From: Mucidula mucida
Lineage: Eukaryota; Basidiomycota; Agaricomycetes; Agaricales; Physalacriaceae
NCBI GenBank assembly: GCA_015501055.1
Contig: JADNYV010000011.1
Span: forward strand, 310,001-374,000
Direction: 5' to 3'
DNA length: 64,000 nucleotides
Positions within the stretch are counted from its first letter, which is position 1; each line of letters opens with the position of its first letter. A model generated the notes under the pieces. The model did no database searches, was not told the DNA's origin, and saw only the letters and a list, made by a program, of their open reading frames with translations. Shown one piece after another: positions 37,406-48,566 of this stretch. The position numbers and the translations under genes were made by a program.

Positions 37406-39318
37406 TTACAAAGTGATCCTCCACCCTCCGGCAAGACCCATAACATCCAAGGGGTCAACCCTCGCCTTGATCTCCTTTAACTTGGGAAGATTATCACCAT
37501 ACAACTTCTCCACCGGCGTGCCAAACAGCGCGTAGTTCGGGTAGGGTGAGGCGCCCGGGACGCGACTCTGGCCATCCCCAACAGCAACGCGCACGATTTG
37601 GTCTGCGCTCTGGCGCATGGTGTCAAAGATGAGGTCGTCAAAGGCGGGGTCGCTCCAGGCAAGCTGTATCATGTACGGTGCGAAGGCGACGTCGCGGACG
37701 GACGGGTAGGCGGTCGCCTCACTGTTGTGGGTAAGGAGTGTGGGGAGGAAGGGCTCGATGGACCACGAGAAGAAGAGATCGCCTTGAATTTGAGCGCTGA
37801 GTTGCTCAACCCAGTACTGAAGAATATGTCAGGCCCAGTTCAGATACTCAGAGGGAGGAGAAAGGAACGCACAGTGGTTTCGTTGAGAGTGGCCATCATC
37901 ACTGCATCGGTGTCCGCTGCAATGGGGACAGTGTTGCAAGCGACTCTATGAAAGTATAGTTAGAGACAACGCTTTGAGATGTGCGGACTAAGACTAACCT
38001 GGAAAAGACCGGCTCACCCCAGGCGAGGTAGGATGCGATGAGTCCCGTAAAACTCCTTGTAGTGACATCGGAAACAAGAGCCGGAAGCTGCAAAAACGTG
38101 TCGAACATGCCATCAGGGGGAGTGGGCGCATCATAGAACAAGAGGACCAGGCCGCTCAACTATCGCACGTTGTTGGAATATGTGGATTGCATATAGACTC
38201 AAACTCACCCCGTCATTGGACAAGACAGCCGAGAGTATCGCTGACTTAGGGTCATTCACATCTTGGACCCATTGTGCGGCGGCGGCGAGGAGGGTGGGTA
38301 TTTCGTCGGCCGCCACAATCACTTGGCCGCCCCAGACTTGGCCCTGCTCGACCGTGTTGAAAATGATTGACGTTACAATACCCTGCCAAAATCATGAGTA
38401 AATAACACCGACATCACCCCCCATGGCTGAGGCACTGGCACTTACAAAGTTGTGATGCGCGCCCTTGAGAGCGAAGAACAGTTCTGCGTCCGAAGCTTGC
38501 GTGATCTGAGCAATGGTACCATCGGGTTTGACAAGCTCGTAGCCCGCGATGGTGTCGATCGACAAGCCATATTGGTTCGAGAGCCAGGAGTATCCTGTAA
38601 CCAACCGACATCGTCAACTATCTATCATTAAAGTGAAGAAAAAAGATTGACTGACCACCGCCGAGAGAGAACCCAGCTACACCGACACCAGGAAACCTGC
38701 CCCCAACAACGGTGCGTCCATAAGGTTCCAGGGCAGCGTAAACATCGTCCCAGACGTTCCCAGTACCGACTGCGGCGGTCTTGGTAGGATCGTCATATAT
38801 GACATGGTTGAAGCGGCTCATGGAAATTTGAACGCCGTTCGTCCCGGAGTATCCTGGGTTCTGAGAGTGTCCTCCGCCTTTCACCTAGAGAAAAGACAGA
38901 GACACATATGAGTTAGTGACTTGAATGGCTTTGTAGAAACGAACAGCAAATGAAGTTTGGGTCGCGCCGAGTATACCAATCTACATGAGGAATTAGTTCA
39001 CACACGCAGCTTGAAGCTAGAGTCTAGCGGACTAACAATAATGCCAAGATCTTGAGCTGTGCCAGGTTCAACGCTGCACAGAGCAGGCAGAGTCGCTGCC
39101 GCCGACCAATGCGCGATATCAAGTGTGTAATTCGACGAACCTGTGGTTGAGAACTTGGTAAGGTGACCGTGCGCATATCGGAGAGAAGTCTTACCTGGGT
39201 AGGAGACACTGCTCGAAGAGGATATCGCGCTCTCGATCTGCTCGCATGGGGTAGCAGCGAAGACACTGGTAGACAGATAGGAAGCAAGAGAGAGTGCGGC
39301 GAAGAGCTTTCGTTGCAT
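37406..39318 (-). CDS. Secreted BBE-type FAD-linked oxidase
   Basis: Berberine-bridge-like oxidases use FAD to oxidise alcohols, sugars or alkaloid-type substrates outside the cell. On the minus strand a signal peptide MQRKLFAALSLASYLSTSVFA opens the protein. The FAD domain shows KGGGHSQNPGYSGTNG near 38875, whose His is the usual 8-alpha attachment residue, and GGRFPGVGVAGFSLGGG near 38700. In that second motif the Cys of bicovalent family members is replaced by Phe, so FAD is probably held by one covalent bond. Later segments GYSWLSNQYGLSIDTI, ELFFALKGAHHNFGIVTS and the C-terminal YPNYALFGTPVEKLYGDN are typical. About seven short introns; all exons join in frame. Confidence 0.85.
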
Positions 39319-39779
39319 TGTCGCTAGTCCTGGGTCTGATGAGTGGAGACTGGCTCCGAAATTGAAGCCTTCATATACGGTTCTTAGCCGTTACCCCGAC
39401 GCGGGTCGCGTATCCATAGCCAGGGGCTGTAACATGAGCGCCGACCCCCCAAACGTGAGCGCCCAAGCTTGGCTGTGGCAACTGAGAGTTGGTGGAGCGC
39501 GTGCGTACATTACTCTGAACCACGTGAGTGCGAGACCGAGCTAAGTCGCCTAACAGAGCGTGCCAGGGTTAGAGCACATTTGAGAAGCGGGAAGTGCACA
39601 GACTACTCTGAACCGCGTGGTACGAGACCGAGCTGTGTCGCCTACTAGGTCGTTAGAGCCTTATACATCTGTCAACCAGGTCTCGACTTCCCTCCGTCCC
39701 CACCGCGTGTCGTCTTCGTACTCGCAGCGTCCACGAGTACAGTGTGTCACCATCATGGAGAGTTAGGTAAGCCTCGACT
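39319..39779. other. Intergenic region with a direct repeat
   Basis: It holds the oxidase upstream region. Two copies of a 40-bp segment (ACTCTGAACC-CGTG ... GAGACCGAGCT) at about 39511 and 39604 form a 93-bp-period direct repeat. No gene is supported. Confidence 0.45.
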
Positions 39780-41150
39780 TACTACCTTTGCTGGACAGAG
39801 GAGATCAAACGCTAGGTTAGATGCTCAAGGAAGTAATAGCAGCGACGTTGTCAAGATGTTTCTTGATGAGGGTGCCGCCAGACTTTGAACGCAGCTCTGA
39901 AGCTAGCGTTCTTGCAATCAAGGTAGAGCCCAAAACCAACGAAGATTTATACCATTTTTGAGATTTTTTAGCGGTGGCTGTAATCTGATCCATCGTCTCG
40001 CAGGTTTCATGAGCAAGTTCTGACAGCAATTCAGCAATCAAACATATACATTCGCTGACCACTGATCAGATATCACCTTCATCGCCGACCAGCAGGATGC
40101 TCTGAGTCCTCCTTCTAGTTCAACTCCGGTGCGCCCGCCTTGTGGCTGCTCGGGTTCATTGCGAATCAGAGTGAACTGACCAAAAAATTATAGGCCTGGT
40201 TGGAAGAGCAGCTTCAATGAGTCGTATGTAAACACACTGCGGCGTGCGCAGCTCTCAGACGTTTCAACCTCCCTTCGCGTGCGCTCATAGGAAGAAAGGC
40301 GATCCGGAGGTATCCGGGCCTCGAGACTTACAAACCTTTACAAACTCCGCTGGCGGCTCTCTCCCTCTCTTGCTTCCTGTCGCGTCGGGAACGAGACTTC
40401 ACGTTAATTCACGCGCCTGGAGCCCATACCCCAAATCGTGCACCCTCTTAAGGGCTATTCCAGCGACAAGGATGAGGCTTTCGGAATACTCTATCCGGAA
40501 ATAGTAGCCTGAAAAGTCAAGTCTACGTGCCTTCTCTAGGAACGTTCGAAAATGAGACCTCCTTTCATGGTCTATCCTAGTTGACGAACTTTGCTCGAGA
40601 TTTAGCGGTTTGGTCGCGTCGTGTTGGAATACGGCGGTTTAAGTCGAGCGTAGCGCTTGGAAAACGTTAAGCGTGCATGGGGCAAGCTCCTGCTTCCAAA
40701 CAAGATGTGTAGTCGCTTGGAGTCTGCGGAAACTTGGATATTTGAGGATGGCTGAGATCCGGGCTGGAAGAGGTTATGCGCTCGACGAAAGGGACATCGC
40801 GAAGGCTCTTTCAGCTGGCGAAGAGGTAGGATCGCTTCCTTGGCCATCCTTACCCATGTCACTAATATTGCACTTCTAGGGCATTCATTAAGGTCCTTGA
40901 AATAAGACGGACCTTCTAAGATTACGCTTTAGAAAAGCTTTTAGACAAACCCTGGACCAACGACACCTAATCGCCTAAGGAGACGAAGAAAGAAAACTTT
41001 ATCTAAGCCCAATGCTAACACGCCGCCATGTATGCCTTCGTTGATTCCAGTCCTCGCGCAATCGACGCCGGCTGTCGTTCTCAACTTGACCTCACCATTA
41101 AGTACAACGAACATATGCCATGGTGTCAAGCGGGCGAGTCGTCTGTTGGA
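39780..41150 (+). pseudogene. Degraded paralogue of the gene at 30305
   Basis: Scattered blocks match 31040-32090 in the same order: GCAAGTTCTGACAGCA-TCAGCAATCA (40012 versus 31254), a CATTCGCTGACCACTGATCAGAT-like block, MAEIRAGRGYALDERDIAKA (40747 versus 31624), a GGCATTCATTAAGGTCCTTGA block, and GCGGGCGAGTCGTCTGTTGGAG near 41130. Stops and frame changes are frequent, so no protein is made from this copy. Confidence 0.6.
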
Positions 41151-41529
41151 GTATCTGATTTCCTCTATGCTCGAAAGATGCTGGTCCATGCTGGAACGAC
41201 GAATGGTCGCATTCCATTTCAAATTTGTTTCGGCGATAACGGGTTAGCCAACTGTTAGCCATCAGAGTCTTTTTCCAAATGGCGCAATGGCCGCCTGATG
41301 CTTGTTTCCCACATATGAACGTGTGTGGTCACCTCAGCTCTTTCGTTGCTTCGCTGGCATTGTTCATCACGCCTTGACCATCCCCCAACTATTTTGAGGG
41401 GTATCATCCAAACCGCAGTCGCTGAGCGTCCTCAACGTTCAATTGATCGGTGCGCAAGTTTATTCCCCTATTCAGGAAAAATAATCGGACGACCTCCTCT
41501 CAGCACGAACTTGAAGCCTTGCGTCCATC
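41151..41529. other. Intergenic, nothing recognised
   Basis: No open frame with splice support and no repeat found. It includes the upstream region of the SUR7/PalI-type gene. Confidence 0.35.
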
Positions 41530-42333
41530 ATGGTGAAACCACAGCATCGCCCATTCCATGCTCATCGTATAACGTCCCTCATCGCGCTCGTTCTCCTGTT
41601 CACGTCCTTCCTCCTGCTCCTCTTGGTCGGGATATCCTTGACCATCATCAAGGCTATCTACATTATACGTGTATATTCGACAGCAGACAATGGTCAGCCC
41701 GCCACGAGTATAGCGACGGAATTGCGGTTTGGTGTATGGGGTCTATGCGCGTCAAGGTGAGTTAGGCGTTCCTCTAACTGAGTTGCGCTCAATCGGATTT
41801 CAAGTGCTCTTGACGAACCATCGTGGTTCACGAACGATGGGACGTGCTACGGACCCAAGCTGGGGTATAATCCGCCGTCCGCTATCACGGATATTCTGGG
41901 ACTCGACGCCACTCTCGTCCAAGGAGTCCTGAAGGGACTTCTCACTGTTCTCATTCTCCACCTTGTAGCCGCAGGGTTCTCGCTCTGTGCTCTTATACCC
42001 TCCATGTTTTTGGCGTCGCACTCCTTCACAATAGCGTCCCTCGTATTCGCTATTATCACCGCTCTCTTCAGTACAATAGTGTTCGCCATTGACTTGGCGG
42101 TCGTCATTGTCGTGAAGAACCAGTTACCGAATTTGGGCAGTTCCATCAAGCTCGCAGCCGATTTTGGCAATGGCGTGTGGATGGTGCTCACAGCAGTAAT
42201 ACTGACTTGGGCGGCCGTGATTCTGCTCTCGGCGCGCGCCTGTTATTGCTGTGGGATCAGGAGGTGCGTTGCAAGAGGCGATCATCACGAAATCAAGCTA
42301 ATGTCGCGTCTTTAGACAACCACGAAAGTTCTA
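41530..42333 (+). CDS. SUR7/PalI-family four-TM membrane protein
   Basis: Exon 1 (41530-41756) starts MVKPQHRPFHAHRIT and has one long helix (LIALVLLFTSFLLLLLVGIS). After a 48-nt intron, exon 2 (from 41805) gives NDGTCYGPKLGYNPP, an extracellular-loop motif with Gly and Cys as in the SUR7/Rim9-PalI family, then three more helices (VLKGLLTVLILHLVAAGFSL; SFTIASLVFAIITALFSTIV; MVLTAVILTWAAVILLSARA) and a short Cys-rich cytosolic end. Family members act in plasma-membrane domains or in ambient-pH signalling. The end is ambiguous: reading through stops at 42315, splicing a 52-nt intron gives a stop near 42333. Confidence 0.75.
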
Positions 42334-43337
42334 AGATACCCAAACTTACGCGTTTTGTTGATGACGATCAGTAATGACCCGAATGAACCGCTTTGGACTA
42401 GATGTCCTATACCTTTTCTCTCCCTGCGGCCACGACGATGAATTGACAAGTCTGGCTAACCGTGACAATGGATATGGTCTGCCGACCACGTGCAACCCCC
42501 AATTGTGGCGCCATCAAAAATCACGCTAGGCTGAATTCAAAGGACAGATGGTATGGACGAAGACTATACAGTACACTGCAGTACTAAGCGATAGTGAGAT
42601 TATCCGATGACATCTTTTAGTAATTCGCGCTCTCAAACACAACTGTGGCCCGATAAGATGCCCATTTTTCGACGTTTATAAACTGGAATGCATGCCAAGA
42701 AAGTCTGGCATACCGTTGCAGATTTTGGCCTTCCGCGCACCGTTCAAGATGGTCCAGTCACACTTATGACCTGCAGAGTGTCCAAGATGTAGAGTCGGAT
42801 CGACGGTAGGCTGAGCGGTCTTCCAGCAGCGGTCTTCATCGGCGTGTACAAGGTGATTGTCATCGATTGCTTCCAACTCTGATGGTTCCATCGTCCGAGA
42901 AGCCCCGCCCGAGTCAACTAATTTCCCGCTCCTCAACACATGGTCCCGCATGGAAACCGCTTCAACGCCGAGCCATATTAGTGATCTCGCTCCCAATCGC
43001 GATCCGCCACCCAGTCCTTTCATATGGACAAAGTCTGTACGACGGCAATACGCCACACACACAAGTATACTCATATATTCACCTCACTATCGTTCTTTAT
43101 GTCCTAAAATTTCGCCTTGGCATCTGTTAACTTGGAACAATAATCATTCCTCCGTCCCTTACGCATTCAAGTCGAAATACATTGAGAAAGTAGCACTGGC
43201 ATGATGCATCCTCTTTCGAACAAGATCTAGGCACTCAAGGCGATGTGCACAGTGAAAACAGGGGCGAAATAAGTGGGGGTGGGAAACGCCACACCATGAT
43301 ACAAATTACGAAAATCGGCTCCTGACCTGTACACCTC
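42334..43337. other. Intergenic, no gene supported
   Basis: Open frames of about 115-130 codons exist on both strands at 42676-43204, but they overlap each other, lack splice context and match no family I know. I leave the stretch unassigned. Confidence 0.35.
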
Positions 43338-44783
43338 ATGAACCTCACCAGCGACACTGTCCTCGCTGCGTTCAATGCATCGCTGCAAATTCTCCCTCTG
43401 TTAATACCACAGTGGCGCTGGCCGTTCGCTCCCCGACAAGTAACGGATGGTCGGGATCTTCTACCTCTTTTACTCGCGCCATGGTCCGCTCCCTCCCATA
43501 TCCACCCAGGCATTGTGCTATCCCGACTCCTTCAAGCCATTATTTTCTTCACGCGCATACCCTCCGACTTCCATCTCGCCGCATACCCTTTATGGATCGT
43601 CCTTGCATTAATACGGACACAACTTGGGTACCTTTTGACAAGGAGCGTGGGCTGGACATTCCCGTCACTTTTCAGGCATTGGGCATTATATGAGGAGACG
43701 TCGGGAATGGGCCCAATTATGGTGATGTACTTCCATATGACTGGCGTTCCAGAGGGCATGCATGTAGAGGAAGGCCCTTTTCTCGTCTTGCTCTCTGTGC
43801 TGTTCGGGTGGCTTGACAACGCGCCTTGGACGTATAGCTTGGCGATCGCAATAGGATTGGCGCTCTCATTTATTTTTAGAGCCGCGTTCACAGAGCAGCG
43901 CTCTCTGCCCACCACATCCATTCCGCCTTCATTCGCAAAGTTCACGCCAGATGACATGCTGAAATATCGCGTCGTGCTTGTGTCCCTACTTCTTTTAACG
44001 TGTCCCTACGGACTGTACAACCTGTTCTACACGCCCCCATCGATACCCGTTGCATCCCTGGACATTGTTATTCTATCATTCCCCCGCCCAGGACCCGACT
44101 CGGATTCCTTCCTCTCCACCACCATTGCCTCCTTCGTACCCCACATTTCCGAGAACGTCAGTTTGTCCGTGTTCACGCACGCCAACGGATTTGCAGCATT
44201 CACCGCCGCACAATCCACATTCTCCGACGTTGTCACCTTTCATGCCGACGCGGACCAGCATCCTGTCGAGCAGTGGGGACATTATCTCCATCTTGCTGAA
44301 GCTCTGAAATGGACTAAAGGAGAATGGGTGATGTTGATTGAAGATGATTTTCCTTTATGCCCAGGGGCATGGGAAGCTATTGAGCTCGTGATGGCGAGCA
44401 TCCAGCCTGGACAGGCAGGATTTGTGGGGACTGGAGGCAGCGGCTTCATCATGCACCGCTCGCAGTTGAGCATTCTGTCTGATTTGTTGAGGTTGAATGC
44501 GCAGAACCCTGTGGATTGGCGGAAACCTCCGGATGTTGTTATGCAGGAATGTCTGCTGGGCGTCGGTGGACTATGCCGGGGTTTGCTGAACGTTGACGGT
44601 TTGGGAAGGGGCTTGGGTGGTGGAGACGATGGAGGGATGATTATCACGTCGAAACTTGTCCTGGATCACATTGGCGGCATGGCTTCGACGACTGTAGGGA
44701 AGCAAGGCAATACTGACAAGTGGAGATGTGGCTGGAGACATGCATTCCATGGGAAGAGAGGCGTCGAAGTGGTGGTGATCTAA
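43338..44783 (+). CDS. Intronless multi-pass membrane protein with glycosyltransferase-like domain
   Basis: A single 481-codon frame, unusual in this intron-rich window. The N-terminal half has several hydrophobic helices (for example FLVLLSVLFGWLDNAPW, YSLAIAIGLALSFIF and VVLVSLLLLTCPYGLYNLF). The C-terminal part from about residue 245 looks like a nucleotide-sugar transferase: LDIVILSFPRPG, then EWVMLIEDDFPLCPGAWEAI, where EDD can serve as the metal/sugar-nucleotide site, and GFVGTGGSGFIMHRSQL. The end contains DKWRCGWRHAFHGKRGVEVV. It is probably a Golgi or ER enzyme, but donor and acceptor are unknown and the family is not firmly identified. Confidence 0.65.
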   Translation: MNLTSDTVLAAFNASLQILPLLIPQWRWPFAPRQVTDGRDLLPLLLAPWSAPSHIHPGIVLSRLLQAIIFFTRIPSDFHLAAYPLWIVLALIRTQLGYLLTRSVGWTFPSLFRHWALYEETSGMGPIMVMYFHMTGVPEGMHVEEGPFLVLLSVLFGWLDNAPWTYSLAIAIGLALSFIFRAAFTEQRSLPTTSIPPSFAKFTPDDMLKYRVVLVSLLLLTCPYGLYNLFYTPPSIPVASLDIVILSFPRPGPDSDSFLSTTIASFVPHISENVSLSVFTHANGFAAFTAAQSTFSDVVTFHADADQHPVEQWGHYLHLAEALKWTKGEWVMLIEDDFPLCPGAWEAIELVMASIQPGQAGFVGTGGSGFIMHRSQLSILSDLLRLNAQNPVDWRKPPDVVMQECLLGVGGLCRGLLNVDGLGRGLGGGDDGGMIITSKLVLDHIGGMASTTVGKQGNTDKWRCGWRHAFHGKRGVEVVVI

Positions 44784-44979
44784 CGAGCGTTGATGACCAA
44801 ATTGGGTCAATTTATTACCTACTAATGTACACTACTTGCACTATTTAAACACTGTACCGTTAAGGTCAACGTTATGGTCTCGCACGGCTCGCAGAGCTTC
44901 ATCACTTTCCCTGACGCCTGACTAGTGAGGTAAATGGACACGCAACTCAGAATTCGGCAGTGACGTGTAATCACGTGTG

Positions 44980-44992
44980 TTCTAGAATCTTC
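44980..44992. promoter_or_regulatory. Heat-shock element upstream of Hsp70
   Basis: TTCTAGAATCTTC is a perfect three-unit nTTCnnGAAnnTTCn array, the consensus binding site of trimeric heat-shock factor. It lies 75-87 bp before the ATG of the mitochondrial Hsp70 gene at 45067, a suitable distance for control of that gene. Confidence 0.75.
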
Positions 44993-45066
44993 GGAAACTG
45001 CCGCCGGCTTACATATTTGTCCCAAAAAAAATTGCAGGGCAGGATTACTCTCTCATCCCCACCACC

Positions 45067-47515
45067 ATGTTTACCGCCGCTCGCTCCCTACGCGCCTCCG
45101 TCTCACGGAGTGGTCACTATGCTGTCCGTGTTCTCTGCTATACTATTCTACGTCGCTCACCGTCTTACAGGGCCTTCCGCGAACCATGATTGCACGCAAC
45201 ATGAACACGAAGATAAATGGTGCGTGTTGGTGACTTGTGCTCCCGGGACCTTTTCAATAACACTTTCTACAGGCCCCGTTGTCGGTATCGACTTGGGAAC
45301 AACAAATTCTTGCGTGTCTATCATGGAAGGCAAAGAGTCTAAGGTCATCGAAAACGCGGAGGGTGCCCGTACTACACCCTCCGTCATTGCTTTCACCAAG
45401 CACGGCGAGCGTCTAGTCGGACTGCCCGCCAAGCGACAAGCTGTTGTTAACTCAACAAATACCGTCTTTGCTTTCAAGCGGTTGATTGGTCGCAAGTTCG
45501 CTGACAAGGAGGTGAAGGATGACATGAAGCATTGGTACGCTACTTTGCTTTCATCTTACGCTTCTTCTTACATTGTGTGCAGGCCTTTCAAGGTTGTTCC
45601 AGGTGCTGAGGGACGACCAATGGTCGAGATAGAGAGTGAGGGTAAGAAGGAACGTTTTGTAAGTAAAAATTTCAGCAAGGGTCGTAACAGTCGCTAATCA
45701 TGTCCTGGCAGTCTGCTGAGGAGCTGTCGTCTATGGTTCTCATCAAAATGCGGGAGACTGCTGAGCAGTTCCTCAATAAGAAAGTCGGGTGCGTAACAGA
45801 GTCTCTGCTGACTGTTCTTCCTAACGCGACGCGCTCAGACACGCCGTCGTCACCGTCCCTGCCTATTTCAACGATGCCCAACGTCAGGCCACCAAGGACG
45901 CTGGACAGATCGCTGGTCTCAATGTTCTGCGGGTGATCAACGAGCCCACCGCGGCTGCTTTGGCCTACGGTCTGGACCGCAACGAGTCTGCCGTCATTGC
46001 CGTCTACGACTTGGGAGGTGGAACGTTCGATATCTCCATCCTTGAACTACAAAACGGTCTTTTCGAGGTCAAGTCTACCAACGGCGACACACATCTGGGT
46101 GGTGAAGACTTTGACATTGTCCTCGTCAACCACATTCTTCAAGGATTCAAGGCGGAGACCGGCATTGACCTCCACGGCGACGTCATGGCTATTCAACGTA
46201 TTCGTGAGGCTGCTGAGAAGGCCAAGATTGAGCTGTCATCGACCACTCAGACCGACATCAACTTGCCCTTCATCACTGCCGATGCTTCAGGGCCCAAGCA
46301 CATCAACCAGAAGCTGCTCCGTTCACAGTTCGAGTCCTTGGTTGCTCCCCTTGTTCAGCGCACCGTCGATCCCTGTAGGAAGGCTCTTTCCGACGCTGGT
46401 CTCAAGGCCAGCGAGATTAACGAAGTTATTCTCGTCGGTGGTATGACTCGCATGCCGCGCGTCTCTGAGACCGTCAAGTCTATCTTCGGTCGCGAGCCTT
46501 CCAAGGGTGTTAACCCTGATGAAGCTGTCGCCAAGGGTGCTGCTATCCAAGGTGGTGTCATGACTGGCAACGTTACGGATGTCCTCCTCCTCGATGTTAC
46601 TCCTCTGTCCCTCGGTACGTCCTGTTCCCCTTGCGCCCACGGCGTTGACTAATTGGCCCTCAGGTATTGAGACTCTCGGTGGTATCATGACTAAGCTTAT
46701 CAACCGCAACACGGTCATCCCTACCAAGAAGTCCCAGGTCTTCTCAACTGCTGCCGACGGTCAGACTGCTATCGAGGTCAAGATCTACCAGGGTGAACGT
46801 GAATTGGTTCGTGACAACAAACTCCTTGGCAACTTCAACCTCGTCGGTATTCCTCCTGCGCCCAAGGGTGTCCCTCAGATTGAAATCACTTTCGACATTG
46901 ACGCTGGTCTGTTCTCGCCCTCGTCCCAGTTTCTGTGGCTCTCATTCTTTTCCAGATGGTATTGTGAATGTCTCTGCTAAGGACAAGGCTACCAACAAGG
47001 ACCAGTCCATGACCATTGCTTCTTCGTCTGGGCTCAGCGACAAGGACATTGAAAAGATGGTTTCCGATGCTGAGCAGTACGCTGAGACCGACAAAGCTCG
47101 CAAGGAACTCATCGAGGAGGCCAACAAGGCTGATTCCGTATGCACCGACACTGAGAAGGGTTCGTTATTACTATGCTTTGCGATTGTATTGCTGACCGTG
47201 GCTCCAGCTCTGAACGAATTCAAGGACCAGATTGACAAGGCTGAGGCTGAGAAGGTTACCGCTCTGATCGCTGAGCTCCGCTCTCTTTCTATAAAGGGAC
47301 AAGCTGCCGACCCAGATGTTGACTCCGAGACTATCCGCACCAAGATCAACGAGACACAGCAAGCATCCCTTGGTCTCTTCCAAAAGGTACTTTCTACTGC
47401 TTGTTGTGTTCCATCTCTTACATAGTTCGCTCAGGTGTATGAGAAGCGTGCCGCACAGGACTCAGCATCATCTTCAGAGTCCACATCCTCTGAGGAGCCC
47501 CCCAAGAAGGACTAA
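45067..47515 (+). CDS. SSC1: Mitochondrial Hsp70 chaperone (Ssc1 type)
   Basis: The matrix Hsp70 drives protein import and folding by ATP-dependent peptide binding. Ten exons: 45067-45123, 45171-45219, 45273-45534, 45583-45658, 45712-45788, 45839-46614, 46664-46906, 46956-47159, 47208-47386 and 47435-47515. The presequence is rich in Arg, Ser and Ala ([19 protein letters not shown]) and leads into [20 protein letters not shown]. The ATPase signatures [14 protein letters not shown] and [13 protein letters not shown] and the substrate-domain start [17 protein letters not shown] are present. The variant LGTTNSCV and the absence of an EEVD end point to the mitochondrial form. All exons join without frame breaks. 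A heat-shock element lies upstream. Confidence 0.95.
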
Positions 47516-47726
47516 GTCCGTCTTAGTCTTTTCTTCGCTTCACGCGCCCTTCGTTTACGGGCCTTAGACGATGCCCTGCAAAAGTACAGTCTGCCGCTAC
47601 ATTACTATACGCCTAGTTTCTTGCTTTGAGCTTTTATATTGCTATTTGCGCCTCCCCACTCACCAGCATGCTTTTTTTCATCTCGGTCGTTACCACTGCA
47701 TTGTATTCAATACACCTCAATCATGA

Positions 47727-48566
47727 TCACGGATAGTAGATGAATGTGTTGACTGTCTTGAGCCGCATCTCTAACTGACGTGCTAAATCCTTGAGTGAAG
47801 GATACCTTAGTGTCCTTTCATCCACACCCGAACAGTCGACACCAACGGCGTGCCCCACCTCAGAGTTCAAGCCCGCACCTCTAATTGTAGATAGTTGGGA
47901 CATCACAACGCTTTTCATGGGATTCAATTCATGAAATGCTGCGGATCGCACTCAGATTCAGATGCCGCAGACGAAACCGACTTGACCATTCTGGATGTCA
48001 GCTTATCATGGGAAGTAACAAGCGGTCTAGGTAGTAAAGCTTGAGAAAGCTTGCCCCACATTGGAGACAGAGATAACGAATGGACGTTCAAATGTACATC
48101 AACTTGCATGAATAAGCCTCTGACTTCAACGTAACTTGGGATTTTCTTGAGAGCGGTTACCTATCTATGAGTAATATACACGTTATCGACAGCGCTCATA
48201 TCGCAATCTGTATCTTACCGGCGGTAGTACTGTTTGAGATGGGAACTTGAGCCCCGCGAAGATTCCCGTCTGAGCGCTATCATCGTGTGGCTCCGCTCTA
48301 GACGTGATTAACAATTTGTTCTTTATGATGAAAGACGACTCGCGATCGCATGTTTGTTGCGAACAAGTTGCTGGTGGATGATGAGGAAAACATACGAACA
48401 ATTCCGCGAGTCCGTGATCCACAGGGACGGACGTCGTTTGCTGGGTTCCTGGCCCTTTGGGCATTATTATCTGAGTGGATAAATTTTGGCGCCCCGAATA
48501 AGATGGAAGATATGCGAGTCTGACGTGAAATTGCACCGACGCGCAACTTCTGTGGGGCGCCGCCAC
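47727..48566 (-). CDS. Hypothetical spliced gene, N-terminus unresolved
   Basis: On the minus strand, splice-joined blocks read coherently: VQFHVRLAYLPSYSG and PVDHGLAELF, an intron (GTATGTTTT donor), NKLLITSRAEPHDDSAQTG, an intron (GTAAGATAC donor), then TALKKIPSYVEVRGLFMQVD and a tail ending TVNTFIYYP. A one-base slip is needed near 47942. There is no ATG for the first block, so an upstream exon is missing. I do not recognise the family. The coding pattern is better than chance but the model is weak. Confidence 0.35.

Noticed and set aside
42676..43204. Overlapping open frames of 115-132 codons on both strands
   Set aside because: No splice context, no domain, and mutual overlap; not annotated as genes.
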